Shown piece after piece: positions 15,360 through 22,767 of a stretch of DNA of 37,606 nucleotides; position 1 is the stretch's first letter, and every line of letters starts with the position of its first letter. The translations under genes and the position numbers were made by a program. The notes under the pieces are model-generated. The model was not told the origin of the DNA, searched no databases, and worked only from the letters and a program-made list of their open reading frames with translations. Origin of the DNA: Pseudonocardia sp. 73-21 (GTDB taxonomy: Bacteria; Actinomycetota; Actinomycetes; Mycobacteriales; Pseudonocardiaceae); NCBI RefSeq assembly GCF_001899645.1, contig NZ_MKVV01000097.1:1-37606 (forward strand). The letters are read 5' to 3'.

Positions 15360-16151
15360 TCAGCGCGCCAGCGACGGGAAGCCGAGGCTGCGGCTGATGG
15401 CCAGCGCCGCGGTGCGCACGGCCGCCTCCAGCCGCACCGGCTGGAGGCGCTGGGCGGGCCCGGTGATGGACAGGCCCGCGACGGCGCGGTTGCCGTCCCG
15501 GCCGACGTAGCTCTCGACCACGATCGCTGACGCCACGCAGACGATGCCGCGCGTGCCTTCCTCCCGGTCGTAGGCGACCCCGGTCTCCCGGATGCGGTCC
15601 AGCTCCCGGCGGAACCGTGCGGGGTCGGTGATCGTGGTCCCGGTGCGCGCCGGCATGGGCGCCGCCAGCACCCGCTCGACCGCGGAGTCCTCGCTGAACG
15701 CCAGCATCGCCTTGCCGAGACCGGTGCAGTAGGCCGGCAGCCGCGACCCGACGGCGGACGGCGCGGGGATGCTGTGCCGCCCGGTCAGCTTCTCGACGTA
15801 GACGATCTCGGCGCCGTCGAGCACCCCGAGCTGGACCATCTCGCCGGTCGCGATCAGCAGGTCGGACATGTGGGGAAGGGCGGTGGCGCGCAGCCGCCGC
15901 GAGGCGGGGACGTGCTGGCCCAGCTCGAACAGGTGCAGCCCGAGCCGGTACCCGTAGCCGCCGCGCTCCAGCATCCGGTGCGCCACCAGATCGGTGGCCA
16001 GGCGATGCACAGTGGCCTTCTTCAGACCGGTCTGGCGGGCGAGCTCGCTGAGCCCGATCTCGCCCGGTGCGCCGGCCACCGTGTCGAGGATGAGCAGCAG
16101 CCGGTCACCGACCGAGCGCTGCTCCCCCGCCTCGTCCGTGCTGATGCGCAT
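15360..16151 (-). CDS. IclR-family transcriptional regulator
   Basis: 263 aa. The N-terminal winged helix-turn-helix (about 14-75) includes GLSELARQTGLKKATVHRLA. The C-terminal effector domain (about 90-255) has AEIVYVEKLTGRHSIP, LPAYCTGLGKAMLAF (with the conserved Cys) and GVAYDREEGTRGIVCVASAI. IclR proteins sense small acids and often control aromatic catabolism. It is the last gene of the eight-gene operon, 27 nt after the Rieske alpha stop, so it is likely autoregulated. A paired 17-bp element upstream of both nearby catabolic promoters is its probable operator. Confidence 0.92.
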   Translation of the reverse strand: MRISTDEAGEQRSVGDRLLLILDTVAGAPGEIGLSELARQTGLKKATVHRLATDLVAHRMLERGGYGYRLGLHLFELGQHVPASRRLRATALPHMSDLLIATGEMVQLGVLDGAEIVYVEKLTGRHSIPAPSAVGSRLPAYCTGLGKAMLAFSEDSAVERVLAAPMPARTGTTITDPARFRRELDRIRETGVAYDREEGTRGIVCVASAIVVESYVGRDGNRAVAGLSITGPAQRLQPVRLEAAVRTAALAISRSLGFPSLAR

Positions 16152-16178
16152 CGCGCCACCTCGCGTCGCGGCCCGGTG

Positions 16179-17471
16179 TCACCCGGCGCCGACCATGTCC
16201 CGCCACCTGCGCCAGAACGCGCGCTGCTGGATCTCGTCCGCCGCGGTGAACGGACCGCCCGCGGCCTCCTTGTGGATGCCGCGCGAGATGTCCGACCACG
16301 GCGACTCGGCGGCGGTCGCGAACCCCTGCTGGCAGCTCTCGCAGGCCTCCATGTCGTCGGGGGTGGCCAGCCCGCCCGGCCCCTGGAAGGTCACGTACGA
16401 GTCGAGCCGGCGGGCCCGGACGGACTCGGGCTCGCCCTTGGTGGCCAGCGTCCACTGCGCGATGACGGTCCGCCCCGCGGACGTCGGCGTGATGGTGCGG
16501 ACCACCACGCCCATGATGTCGTTGACGACGAGGTTCGGGAAGACCAGCAGGTTCCGGTCGGTCGTCGCGATCCGCTGGGCCCGTTCCGCATCGAACCGGC
16601 TCTCCAACTCGGCGCGGCGCGCCTCGACGTACTCCCGGTTCTCCTCCCCCATCGCCGGCGTCCAGCGCGCCACCGGCCGCGCCCACGGCCCCTCGACGGT
16701 GATCACGGCGTGGCCGTTGCCAAGGTCGCGGGCCTCGGTGGGCTTGCGCGGATCGAGGTAGGAGTCCTCGGTCGACTTGAGGTAGTCGAAGTAGGTGCGG
16801 TGCAGCGGGATCAGGTGGTAGCCGTCGAGGCTGTTCTCGACGAAGAGCTTCCAGTTCGCCTCCATCGAGTACTCGTGCACCCCCTCGACCACCTCCATCT
16901 CCGGGGACTGGTCGGCGACCAGGTCGAGGTACTCCCGCGCCTGCCCCAGGTACTCGGGCAGCCCGACGGCGTCGGGGTCGAAGCAGCAGAAGACGAACCC
17001 GCGGTAGACCTCGACGCGTGGCGGCGCGTTCAGCCCGAAGCGGGAGCGGTCGAACGCCGGGCCGTACCCGTCGGCGTCGGGCAGCCCGGTCAGCCGCCCG
17101 TCGCTGGCGTAGGTCCAGGCGTGGTAGAAGCACGACATCCCGCGCGCGTTGCCCTGCGGCACCCGGCAGAGCTGCGCACCCCGATGGCGGCACGCGTTGA
17201 GGAAGACCCGGACCTCACCGTCGCTGCCCCGCCACAGCACCAGCGGCCGGCCGGCGACGGTGCGGGCGCGGAAGTCGCCGGGGTCACCGACCTCGGAGAC
17301 GTGCCCGACGTAGAGCCAGCACTTGTCGAAGATCGTCCGCTGTTCCTCGGCGAACACCGCGTCGTCGACGAGTGCGGCCCGGTCGACACGGAAGCAGCCG
17401 TCATCGGGCCGGTCGTCGACCATCCCCGCGGTGGCGGTGGCCGTGGTGGCGGGTTCGAGCAGTTCGGTCAT
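16179..17471 (-). CDS. Rieske aromatic ring-hydroxylating dioxygenase, alpha subunit
   Basis: 430 aa. The Rieske cluster is held by Cys94-x-His96 (CRHRGAQL) and Cys114-x2-His117 (CFYHAW). The mononuclear iron site is NWKLFVENSLDGYHLIPLHR with bridging Asp216 and ligands His219 and His224; a likely third acidic ligand lies in PDDMEACE. It activates O2 for ring hydroxylation using electrons from a ferredoxin. The matching beta subunit is encoded two genes upstream, with an amidohydrolase gene between, an unusual order. The ferredoxin and reductase are probably those at 11.9-13.3 kb. Confidence 0.94.
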   Translation of the reverse strand: MTELLEPATTATATAGMVDDRPDDGCFRVDRAALVDDAVFAEEQRTIFDKCWLYVGHVSEVGDPGDFRARTVAGRPLVLWRGSDGEVRVFLNACRHRGAQLCRVPQGNARGMSCFYHAWTYASDGRLTGLPDADGYGPAFDRSRFGLNAPPRVEVYRGFVFCCFDPDAVGLPEYLGQAREYLDLVADQSPEMEVVEGVHEYSMEANWKLFVENSLDGYHLIPLHRTYFDYLKSTEDSYLDPRKPTEARDLGNGHAVITVEGPWARPVARWTPAMGEENREYVEARRAELESRFDAERAQRIATTDRNLLVFPNLVVNDIMGVVVRTITPTSAGRTVIAQWTLATKGEPESVRARRLDSYVTFQGPGGLATPDDMEACESCQQGFATAAESPWSDISRGIHKEAAGGPFTAADEIQQRAFWRRWRDMVGAG

Positions 17472-17487
17472 GTCTCCAGCTCCTTCG

Positions 17488-18471
17488 CTAGGACGTCAGC
17501 AGCTCCAGCAGGGCTGCCGGGTTGTGCGTGCGGACGGCCGCGGCGAAGCCCTCCGGCAGCCCCGGGCCGTCGAGGAAGGCGACCGGGTCGGCCGGCATGA
17601 ACGGGTGGTCGGTCCCCAGCACGACCCGGTCGGCGCCCACCACGTCGGCGAGGTGCCGGACCAGCGCGGGATCGAACAGCAGCGGGTCGTACCAGAGCCG
17701 GCGAGCCGACCGGGCGGCCGGCTCGGGCATCAGCTCGCGCAGCGCCGGCGTGGAGTCGCGCAGGAAGTCGATGCGGGGCAGCTCGGTGATCAGCGAGCCG
17801 CCACCGTGACTGGCCAGCAGCCGCAGCCCGGGGCGGGCCGCGATCGCACCGGTCGCGATGAGGCCGCCGATCGCCGTGCCGATGCTGGCCGGGAACAGGG
17901 CGCCGTTGGCCGCCATCGGGTGCGGGTAGTCCGCCGCAGCGGCACCCCCGACGGCGTGCACGAACACGAGCAGGCCCAACCGGGCGGCCTCGTCGAGGAA
18001 CCCGGCCCACACGGGGGCGTGCAGCGCGGCGGTCGGCGGCTGCGCAGGCACCTCGACCCCGACCAGCCCGGCCGCCGCGATGTCGGCGAGCAGCGCCGCA
18101 GCACCGTCGGGATCGCGCAGCGGCACCACTCCCAGACCGGTGTAGAAGCCGTCGTGCGGCCCGATCTCCTCGGCGAGCCAGTCGTTGAAGGCGCGGGCGT
18201 AGGCGAGGCCGTCGCCGGCCGAGGCCCAGCCCGCGAACAGCTCGGGCATCGCCGAGAGCAGCTGCCCCGTCGCCCCCGCGGCCGCGGCGTCCACCCGGCG
18301 GGCGGCGAGGTCCCACGCGACCCGACGCACGGTGCGGAAGACCTTCCCAGCGACGAGGACGTCGCCGGTGGCCCCGGCGGGTTCGAGCCGAGCCCAGCGC
18401 GCATCGGACGCCACCAGCCGGTCGAGGAACGGTGTCCGCGGCGGGACGACGTGGGTGTGCAGGTCGAGCAC
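17488..18471 (-). CDS. Amidohydrolase-2 family protein (ACMSD/OHCU-type decarboxylase-like)
   Basis: 327 aa. The metal-binding HxH is at the extreme N-terminus (LDLHTHVVPP, His5 and His7), as in ACMSD and resorcylate-type decarboxylases. Other likely ligands are His in LLASHGGGSL and Asp in VLGTDHPFMP. Such enzymes non-oxidatively decarboxylate aromatic or muconate acids. It sits inside the oxygenase gene set, between the beta (6 nt upstream) and alpha (16 nt downstream) genes, so it may remove a carboxyl group from the dihydroxylated product to give the catechol for cleavage. This step is inferred. Confidence 0.85.
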   Translation of the reverse strand: MLDLHTHVVPPRTPFLDRLVASDARWARLEPAGATGDVLVAGKVFRTVRRVAWDLAARRVDAAAAGATGQLLSAMPELFAGWASAGDGLAYARAFNDWLAEEIGPHDGFYTGLGVVPLRDPDGAAALLADIAAAGLVGVEVPAQPPTAALHAPVWAGFLDEAARLGLLVFVHAVGGAAAADYPHPMAANGALFPASIGTAIGGLIATGAIAARPGLRLLASHGGGSLITELPRIDFLRDSTPALRELMPEPAARSARRLWYDPLLFDPALVRHLADVVGADRVVLGTDHPFMPADPVAFLDGPGLPEGFAAAVRTHNPAALLELLTS

Positions 18472-18477
18472 GGCGAC

Positions 18478-18981
18478 TCAGAGGATGATCGAGACGGTGC
18501 CGCCCGCCTCGACGATCCCGTGGTCGAGGGTCGCCACGCGTTCCCGCACCAGGAAGCCGTCCCCGTCGCGCGCGAGGACGTAGCGGTAGGCGCCGAGGAA
18601 GTGGTCGAGCTGGCCCAGCCGGGTGCGCATCACGTGGAAGTTGGCATGCACCACGACGTGCGGCCCGTCCTGCTCGGCACGCACGTTCGACACCAGCCTG
18701 CGGGTCCGCGAGTGCGGGCTCTCGGCATGCGCGTGCTTGCTCTTGAGGCGGGTGACGCGGCCGCCGAGGCGCAGGTGGTCGTCGTGGATGACCTGCAGGG
18801 TGTGCCGTGGGTCCAGGTGGTCCGAGCCGGGGGCGGGCACCCGGTAGATCACCTCGGGGTGCATGAGGGCGAACCAGTCGTCGAGCCGCCAGTCGTCGAG
18901 CAGGGCGGCCTCGAGGTAGAGGAACTGCTCCGCCTCGTGCACCAGCTCGGCCGTCGTGGGTTTCGCGAGCGCGCCGGTCAT
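18478..18981 (-). CDS. Ring-hydroxylating dioxygenase beta subunit
   Basis: 167 aa with the SnoaL/NTF2-like cone fold of oxygenase small subunits. Diagnostic segments are EQFLYLEAALLDDWRLDDWF (about 17-36), the RLKSKHAHAESPHSRTRRLV region (about 79-98) and a C-terminal strand RERVATLDHGI. Beta subunits support the alpha hexamer and have no cofactor. Its start overlaps the stop of the alpha/beta hydrolase gene by 4 nt (ATGA). Confidence 0.92.
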   Translation of the reverse strand: MTGALAKPTTAELVHEAEQFLYLEAALLDDWRLDDWFALMHPEVIYRVPAPGSDHLDPRHTLQVIHDDHLRLGGRVTRLKSKHAHAESPHSRTRRLVSNVRAEQDGPHVVVHANFHVMRTRLGQLDHFLGAYRYVLARDGDGFLVRERVATLDHGIVEAGGTVSIIL

Positions 18982-19694
18982 CGGTCCTCCTGCTCCGTCA
19001 CGGTGGTCAGCAACACCTCGGCCAACCCGTCCGGGTCGGCGAGGAACGGGCTGTGCGAGCCGTCGATCCAGGTCGGCTCGCGGCCGAGCCGGGCGCGCGC
19101 TGTCTCCGCCGCCCACGCCGCGGAGACGGCGCGATCGGCGCGGCAACCGACGTAGTGCATCGGCACGTCCGGGTAGGTGGTCAGGGGAGTGGTCTCGGCG
19201 ATCGGGGCGGGCGACTGCGGGCGCAGCTGCGCGGCCGCCCACTCCGCCGTCGACGGCACGCAGTCGTGGTAGAAGAGCTCGGCCGCCACGTCGACCGGCC
19301 AGACGGACCGGCCGTGCTCGTCGCGGCCCTGCTTCGGCAGCGCCTCGGTGTAGAACCACTCGGCCATCGGGCGGCCGGCGCCGAGCTGCTGCTTCCACGA
19401 CCGGCCGGGGTCGGGGAGCAGCGCGGCGAGGAACACCAGCGCCGCCACCGGCACCCGCTCCGGTACGAGCGGGATGGCCAGCCCGGCCAGCGAGTGCCCG
19501 ACGACGACGTCGCGACCCGGTTCGCGCACCGCCGCCGCGATCACATCGGCGTAGCGGTCGGCGCCGGCGTCGAGCTCGTCCGAGGGCAGGGTCACGGCGG
19601 TGGCCCTGTGCCCGCGGCGCTCCAGCGCGGCGATCTGGTCCGCCCAGCACCACGGACCGTGCCAGCCGCCGTGCACCAGCACGACGTGGGTCAT
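18978..19694 (-). CDS. Alpha/beta hydrolase (esterase or C-C hydrolase-like)
   Basis: 238 aa. The oxyanion motif VLVHGGWHGPWCW starts at residue 5. The nucleophile is Ser in VVGHSLAGL (about 92) and the catalytic His is in DGSHSPFL near residue 215. The sequence resembles the salicylate esterase/hydroxynitrile lyase-like group more than typical MhpC/BphD C-C hydrolases. It could hydrolyse an ester of the starting aromatic acid or a meta-cleavage product. Both flanking genes overlap it by 4 nt. Confidence 0.88.
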   Translation of the reverse strand: MTHVVLVHGGWHGPWCWADQIAALERRGHRATAVTLPSDELDAGADRYADVIAAAVREPGRDVVVGHSLAGLAIPLVPERVPVAALVFLAALLPDPGRSWKQQLGAGRPMAEWFYTEALPKQGRDEHGRSVWPVDVAAELFYHDCVPSTAEWAAAQLRPQSPAPIAETTPLTTYPDVPMHYVGCRADRAVSAAWAAETARARLGREPTWIDGSHSPFLADPDGLAEVLLTTVTEQEDR

Positions 19695-19906
19695 CGCGAC
19701 GCGCCCTGTCCCTGCGCCGCCTGCTTCTCGGCGAGGGTCTGGCCGCCGACGAGCACCTCGGTGACCGGCACCTCGACGATCCACACCCGCACCGACGCCT
19801 CGGGCACGGCGAGCGCGTCGGCCGCAGCGGCGGAGACCGCGCGGATCAGGGCGTCCTTCTGGTCGGTGGTCCGGCCCGCGCCCAGGTTGACCTGGATGAA
19901 CGGCAT
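19691..19906 (-). CDS. 4-Oxalocrotonate tautomerase-family protein
   Basis: 71 aa, beginning MPFIQVNLGAGRTTDQK. Pro2 becomes the N-terminal catalytic base after Met removal. 4-OT converts 2-hydroxymuconate to 2-oxohex-3-enedioate. It lies 9 nt after the decarboxylase gene and overlaps the hydrolase start by 4 nt, the expected company for the oxalocrotonate branch. Its C-terminus (LVGGQTLAEKQAAQGQGA) is slightly longer than classical 62-residue enzymes. Confidence 0.92.
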   Translation of the reverse strand: MPFIQVNLGAGRTTDQKDALIRAVSAAAADALAVPEASVRVWIVEVPVTEVLVGGQTLAEKQAAQGQGASR

Positions 19907-19915
19907 GGTGCGCTC

Positions 19916-20689
19916 CTAGTGATCGGCGCCGAGGGTGACGCTGCCGAGACCGCTGAGAGTCGCGGTGACGGTGCTGCCCGGCGTGAGCGGGACGGGGGCG
20001 GTCAGGCCCCCGGACAGGACGACCCAGCCGGCCTCGAGCCGGCGGCCGACCTCGACGAGCCGGTCGGCCATGAACGCGACGGCGGCGGCGGGATGACCCA
20101 TCACGGCCGCCCCGGCGGCGGACTCGACGACCCGGCCGTCGACCTCCAGCACGCAGCCGGCGAGCGCGAGGTCGCCGGTCGGCGCGACGAGGTCGTCCCC
20201 CAGCGCGAACGCGGCCGAGGACGCGTTGTCGGCCACCGCGTCGAGGTGGGTGAACCGGAACCCCTCGTACCGGCTGTCGATCACGTCGAGCGCCGGGCAG
20301 ACGTAGCGGGTGGCGGCGAGGACGTCGGCGACGGTCACCCCGGGGCCCTCCAGCGGCTCGCCGAGGACGAACGCGATCTCCGGCTCCACCCGGGGATGGA
20401 TCATCTCCTTCAGCGACAGTCGGGTGCCCGACCGGCGCACCATCCCGCTGGTGACGAGCCCGTACAGCGGCGTGTCGACGCCCATCGCGAGCTGCTTGGC
20501 ACGGCTGGTGAGGCCGAGCTTGCCGCCGACGAGCCGCTCGCCCCGGCCGAGCCGAAGGTCAACCAGCGCGCTCTGCACGCGGTAGGCGGTCGCGGTGTCG
20601 GCGAGGCCGTCGCCGGTCAACGGCGCGACCGGCGTGCAGCGCGTCGCCGCGTCGTCGAGCCGGCCGGCCCAGGTTCGCACGTCGCTCAT
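19916..20689 (-). CDS. 2-Oxo-3-hexenedioate decarboxylase (4-oxalocrotonate decarboxylase)-like
   Basis: 257 aa of the same fold as the hydratases. It has GGKLGLTSRAKQLAMGVDTP (about 55-74), the acidic metal motif HPRVEPEIAFVLGEPL (about 97-112) and SGGLTAPVPLTPGSTVTATL near the end. Position between 4-OT and a hydratase gene supports the decarboxylase role (XylI/DmpH): 2-oxohex-3-enedioate to 2-oxopent-4-enoate plus CO2. Family members are hard to tell apart by motif, so the decarboxylase/hydratase split with the next gene is from context. Confidence 0.88.
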   Translation of the reverse strand: MSDVRTWAGRLDDAATRCTPVAPLTGDGLADTATAYRVQSALVDLRLGRGERLVGGKLGLTSRAKQLAMGVDTPLYGLVTSGMVRRSGTRLSLKEMIHPRVEPEIAFVLGEPLEGPGVTVADVLAATRYVCPALDVIDSRYEGFRFTHLDAVADNASSAAFALGDDLVAPTGDLALAGCVLEVDGRVVESAAGAAVMGHPAAAVAFMADRLVEVGRRLEAGWVVLSGGLTAPVPLTPGSTVTATLSGLGSVTLGADH

Positions 20690-21495
20690 GCCGCCCGCTC
20701 CCGACCGGCGCTGAACGCGACCCCGACGTGGCCGAGGTGCTCGAAGTCGGCGCGGACGGTGTCGCCCGGCTGCATGTCTACAGCGCGCGTGCAGGTCCCC
20801 GGCATGATCAGGTCACCGGCGCGCAGGCTCCCACCGCTGCCGGCGATGGTGGTGGCCAGCCAGGCGACCGCCTGTGCCGGGTTGCCGAGCACCGCGCCGC
20901 CGGCGCCGGTCTCGACGATCTCCCCGTTGCGCCGCAACACGACACCCATGAGGCGCGGGTCGAGTCCGGCGATGGGGGTTCGAGTGCCGCCGAGCACCAC
21001 CCTGGCCGAGGAGGCGTTGTCAGCCACGGTGTCGACGATCCCGATCCGCCAGTCGGTGATCCGGGAGTCGATGATCTCCAGTGCGGGGAGTACGAACGCG
21101 GTGGCGGCCAGCACGTCGGCCACGGTCACCCCGGGGCCCTGCAGGGGCCGGTCCAGGACGAACGCCAGCTCCGGCTCGACCCGCGGCGCGATCAGGGCGT
21201 CGACGGGCAACGGGGTCCCCTCGGGGTGGAACATCGACCCGAAGAGGTGGCCGAAGTCGGGCTGGTCCACACCGAACTGCTGCTGCATCACCCGCGCGGT
21301 CAGGCCGACCTTGTGTCCGCGCACCGCGTCGCCCTCCGCGACGCGCAACCGCGTCACCTCGAGCTGGATGCGGTAGGCGTCGGCGATGTCGGCGTCCGGG
21401 TGCCGGTCGCTGATCGGGCGGATCGGGGCCGCGCGCAGCTCGGCCTCGCGGAGTTCCGCGGCGAGCCGTCGGACATCCTCTTCGGTGAGTGACAT
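20686..21495 (-). CDS. 2-Oxopent-4-enoate hydratase-like protein (MhpD/XylJ family)
   Basis: 269 aa, first gene of the eight-gene operon. It shows GHKVGLTARVMQQQFGVDQP (about 61-80), APRVEPELAFVLDRPLQGPG and DNASSARVVLGG. XylJ/DmpE enzymes hydrate 2-hydroxypenta-2,4-dienoate to 4-hydroxy-2-oxovalerate and form complexes with the decarboxylase, consistent with the 4-nt overlap with the next gene. The expected aldolase and acetaldehyde dehydrogenase do not follow. The candidate IclR operator lies 41 nt upstream of the ATG. Confidence 0.88.
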   Translation of the reverse strand: MSLTEEDVRRLAAELREAELRAAPIRPISDRHPDADIADAYRIQLEVTRLRVAEGDAVRGHKVGLTARVMQQQFGVDQPDFGHLFGSMFHPEGTPLPVDALIAPRVEPELAFVLDRPLQGPGVTVADVLAATAFVLPALEIIDSRITDWRIGIVDTVADNASSARVVLGGTRTPIAGLDPRLMGVVLRRNGEIVETGAGGAVLGNPAQAVAWLATTIAGSGGSLRAGDLIMPGTCTRAVDMQPGDTVRADFEHLGHVGVAFSAGRERAA

Positions 21496-21535
21496 GCGCT
21501 CAGCGTCGGGGCCGCCGCGGCGGCGGTCAGCCGAT

Positions 21536-21552
21536 CGGTCCGCCGAGTGGAC
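21536..21552 (+). promoter_or_regulatory. Candidate IclR operator, copy 2
   Basis: CGGTCCGCCGAGTGGAC, 41 nt upstream of the first gene of the hydratase-to-IclR operon, matches the element at 14409-14425 in 14 of 17 positions and in the same orientation relative to its minus-strand operon. Confidence 0.6.
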
Positions 21553-21561
21553 TGCTCGGCG

Positions 21562-21810
21562 TCACCTCGGGGTCCGCAGGACATCCACGAGGAGCGACTC
21601 GTCGATCCCCGCCCGCACGACGCTGATCTGCCCGGTGCGTTCCAGCACAACGCACCCGACGTCGGCCCGGTCGCCGATGCCGCCCAGGCGCAGCAGCTGG
21701 CGGATCTCATCCTCGGCCACCCGCGCGCGACGCATGGCATCGCGGCGCAGATCCGGCCCGAGCATCAGAAGCACCGGTTCCCGGTCGAGCAGGCGGCGGA
21801 CCGGCCGGAA
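21562..21810 (-). pseudogene. DUF421 (YetF-like) membrane protein, C-terminal fragment
   Basis: The frame encodes the cytoplasmic C-terminal domain only: FRPVRRLLDREPVLLMLGPD, ARVAEDEIRQLLRLGGIGD, then the closing motif VGCVVLERTGQISVV. Complete DUF421 proteins are about 150-230 aa with three N-terminal membrane helices; these are absent, since upstream DNA (beyond 21810) is unrelated. It retains its stop codon. Probably a remnant left by rearrangement. Confidence 0.75.
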
Positions 21811-21828
21811 CCTGTGCCCAGTGCCAGC

Positions 21829-21968
21829 GCCCGCTGCGCGAGCCGACTTCCACTCCGCGGCTCCGACGCCATCGCCGTCGCCGCCCCATCACCACGATCC
21901 TTACCACCGACCGCCGCCACTTCAGCGTGGTCCACCCCGAACACATCGAGGTCGACATCCTGCCGTAG
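21829..21968 (+). pseudogene. VapC-like PIN toxin, C-terminal remnant with a frameshift
   Basis: Two plus-strand frames joined by a frameshift near 21885 rebuild the end of a PIN-domain toxin: LPLRGSDAIAVAA in one frame and ITTILTTDRRHFSVVHPEHI (ending I-L-P-stop at 21968) in the next. The T-D-R-R-H-F motif with the preceding S-D-A is characteristic of the PIN C-terminus. No N-terminal half or antitoxin is adjacent. Confidence 0.65.
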
Positions 21969-22070
21969 CCGAGCAAGGATCGAAACGGAGCTGGAGGTCG
22001 ACATTACTGGTCGCAGCCAGCAACGCCAGCAGGCAGAGGACGGCTATCAGCCAGTCCAGTACCACCTCGC

Positions 22071-22757
22071 TCAGCCCACCAGCGCCACGGCTCGGGTCGG
22101 ACCGCCGTGAGCTCCCTGGAGCTTGAGCGGGAAGCCGACGAAGGTGAACCGGGTGTTCACAATCTTGTCGAGGTTCGCCAGGTTCTCGTAGTGGGTGATG
22201 TGCTCACGGCGGCACATCATGTGGCACGGGTAGCTGGTGCTCGCGGGGTTGTCGGGCGTCGGGCTGTCGACGCCGAACGTCTTGATCCCCTTCTCCACGA
22301 TCCATTCGCTGGCCGACGCGCCGAGCCCCGCGAACTCGCTGAGGTAGCGTTTGTCGCCGTTGTACCGGTTCCAGGTCGCGGTGTGGAAGAGCACGATGTC
22401 GCCGCGCCGCACGTCCACCGGCGAGTCGGCGACGATCCGGTCGAGGTCCTCGGCGGTGATGTCGGTCTGGGGCTTGAACTCGGTGACGTCGAGGCACACG
22501 GCGGTGCCGTAGAACAGGTCCAGCGACATCTTCTCGATGGTCTCGGCGGACGGGTCCGGGTCGAGGTGGGAGAAGGAGTCGACGTGGGTGGGCCCGTTGT
22601 CGTTGAGCATGAACCCGGTGGTCTGGAAGGAGAACCCGCTGTCGAAGCGCGGGGCGGTCTCCTCGTGCGTGGCGTGGTCGAACTGCACGGTCTTCAGGTG
22701 GCCCGGGTAGACCTTCATGCCCTCGTAGATGTCCTGGGACAGGTCGATCAGCTGCAT
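22071..22757 (-). CDS. Cyclase-family (kynurenine formamidase-like) metal hydrolase
   Basis: 228 aa of the PF04199 cyclase family. The metal-site region NGPTHVDSFSHLDPD (about 54-68) replaces the usual G-T-H-x-D-x-P-x-H motif; the remainder has RRGDIVLFHTATWNRY and a C-terminal PLKLQGAHGGPTRAVALV. Members hydrolyse N-formylkynurenine, lactones or isatin. It ends the molybdenum-hydroxylase operon, 10 nt after the SDR stop. The presumed role is hydrolytic opening of a lactam, amide or lactone formed upstream. Confidence 0.88.
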   Translation of the reverse strand: MQLIDLSQDIYEGMKVYPGHLKTVQFDHATHEETAPRFDSGFSFQTTGFMLNDNGPTHVDSFSHLDPDPSAETIEKMSLDLFYGTAVCLDVTEFKPQTDITAEDLDRIVADSPVDVRRGDIVLFHTATWNRYNGDKRYLSEFAGLGASASEWIVEKGIKTFGVDSPTPDNPASTSYPCHMMCRREHITHYENLANLDKIVNTRFTFVGFPLKLQGAHGGPTRAVALVG

Positions 22758-22767
22758 GGTCGGCTCC

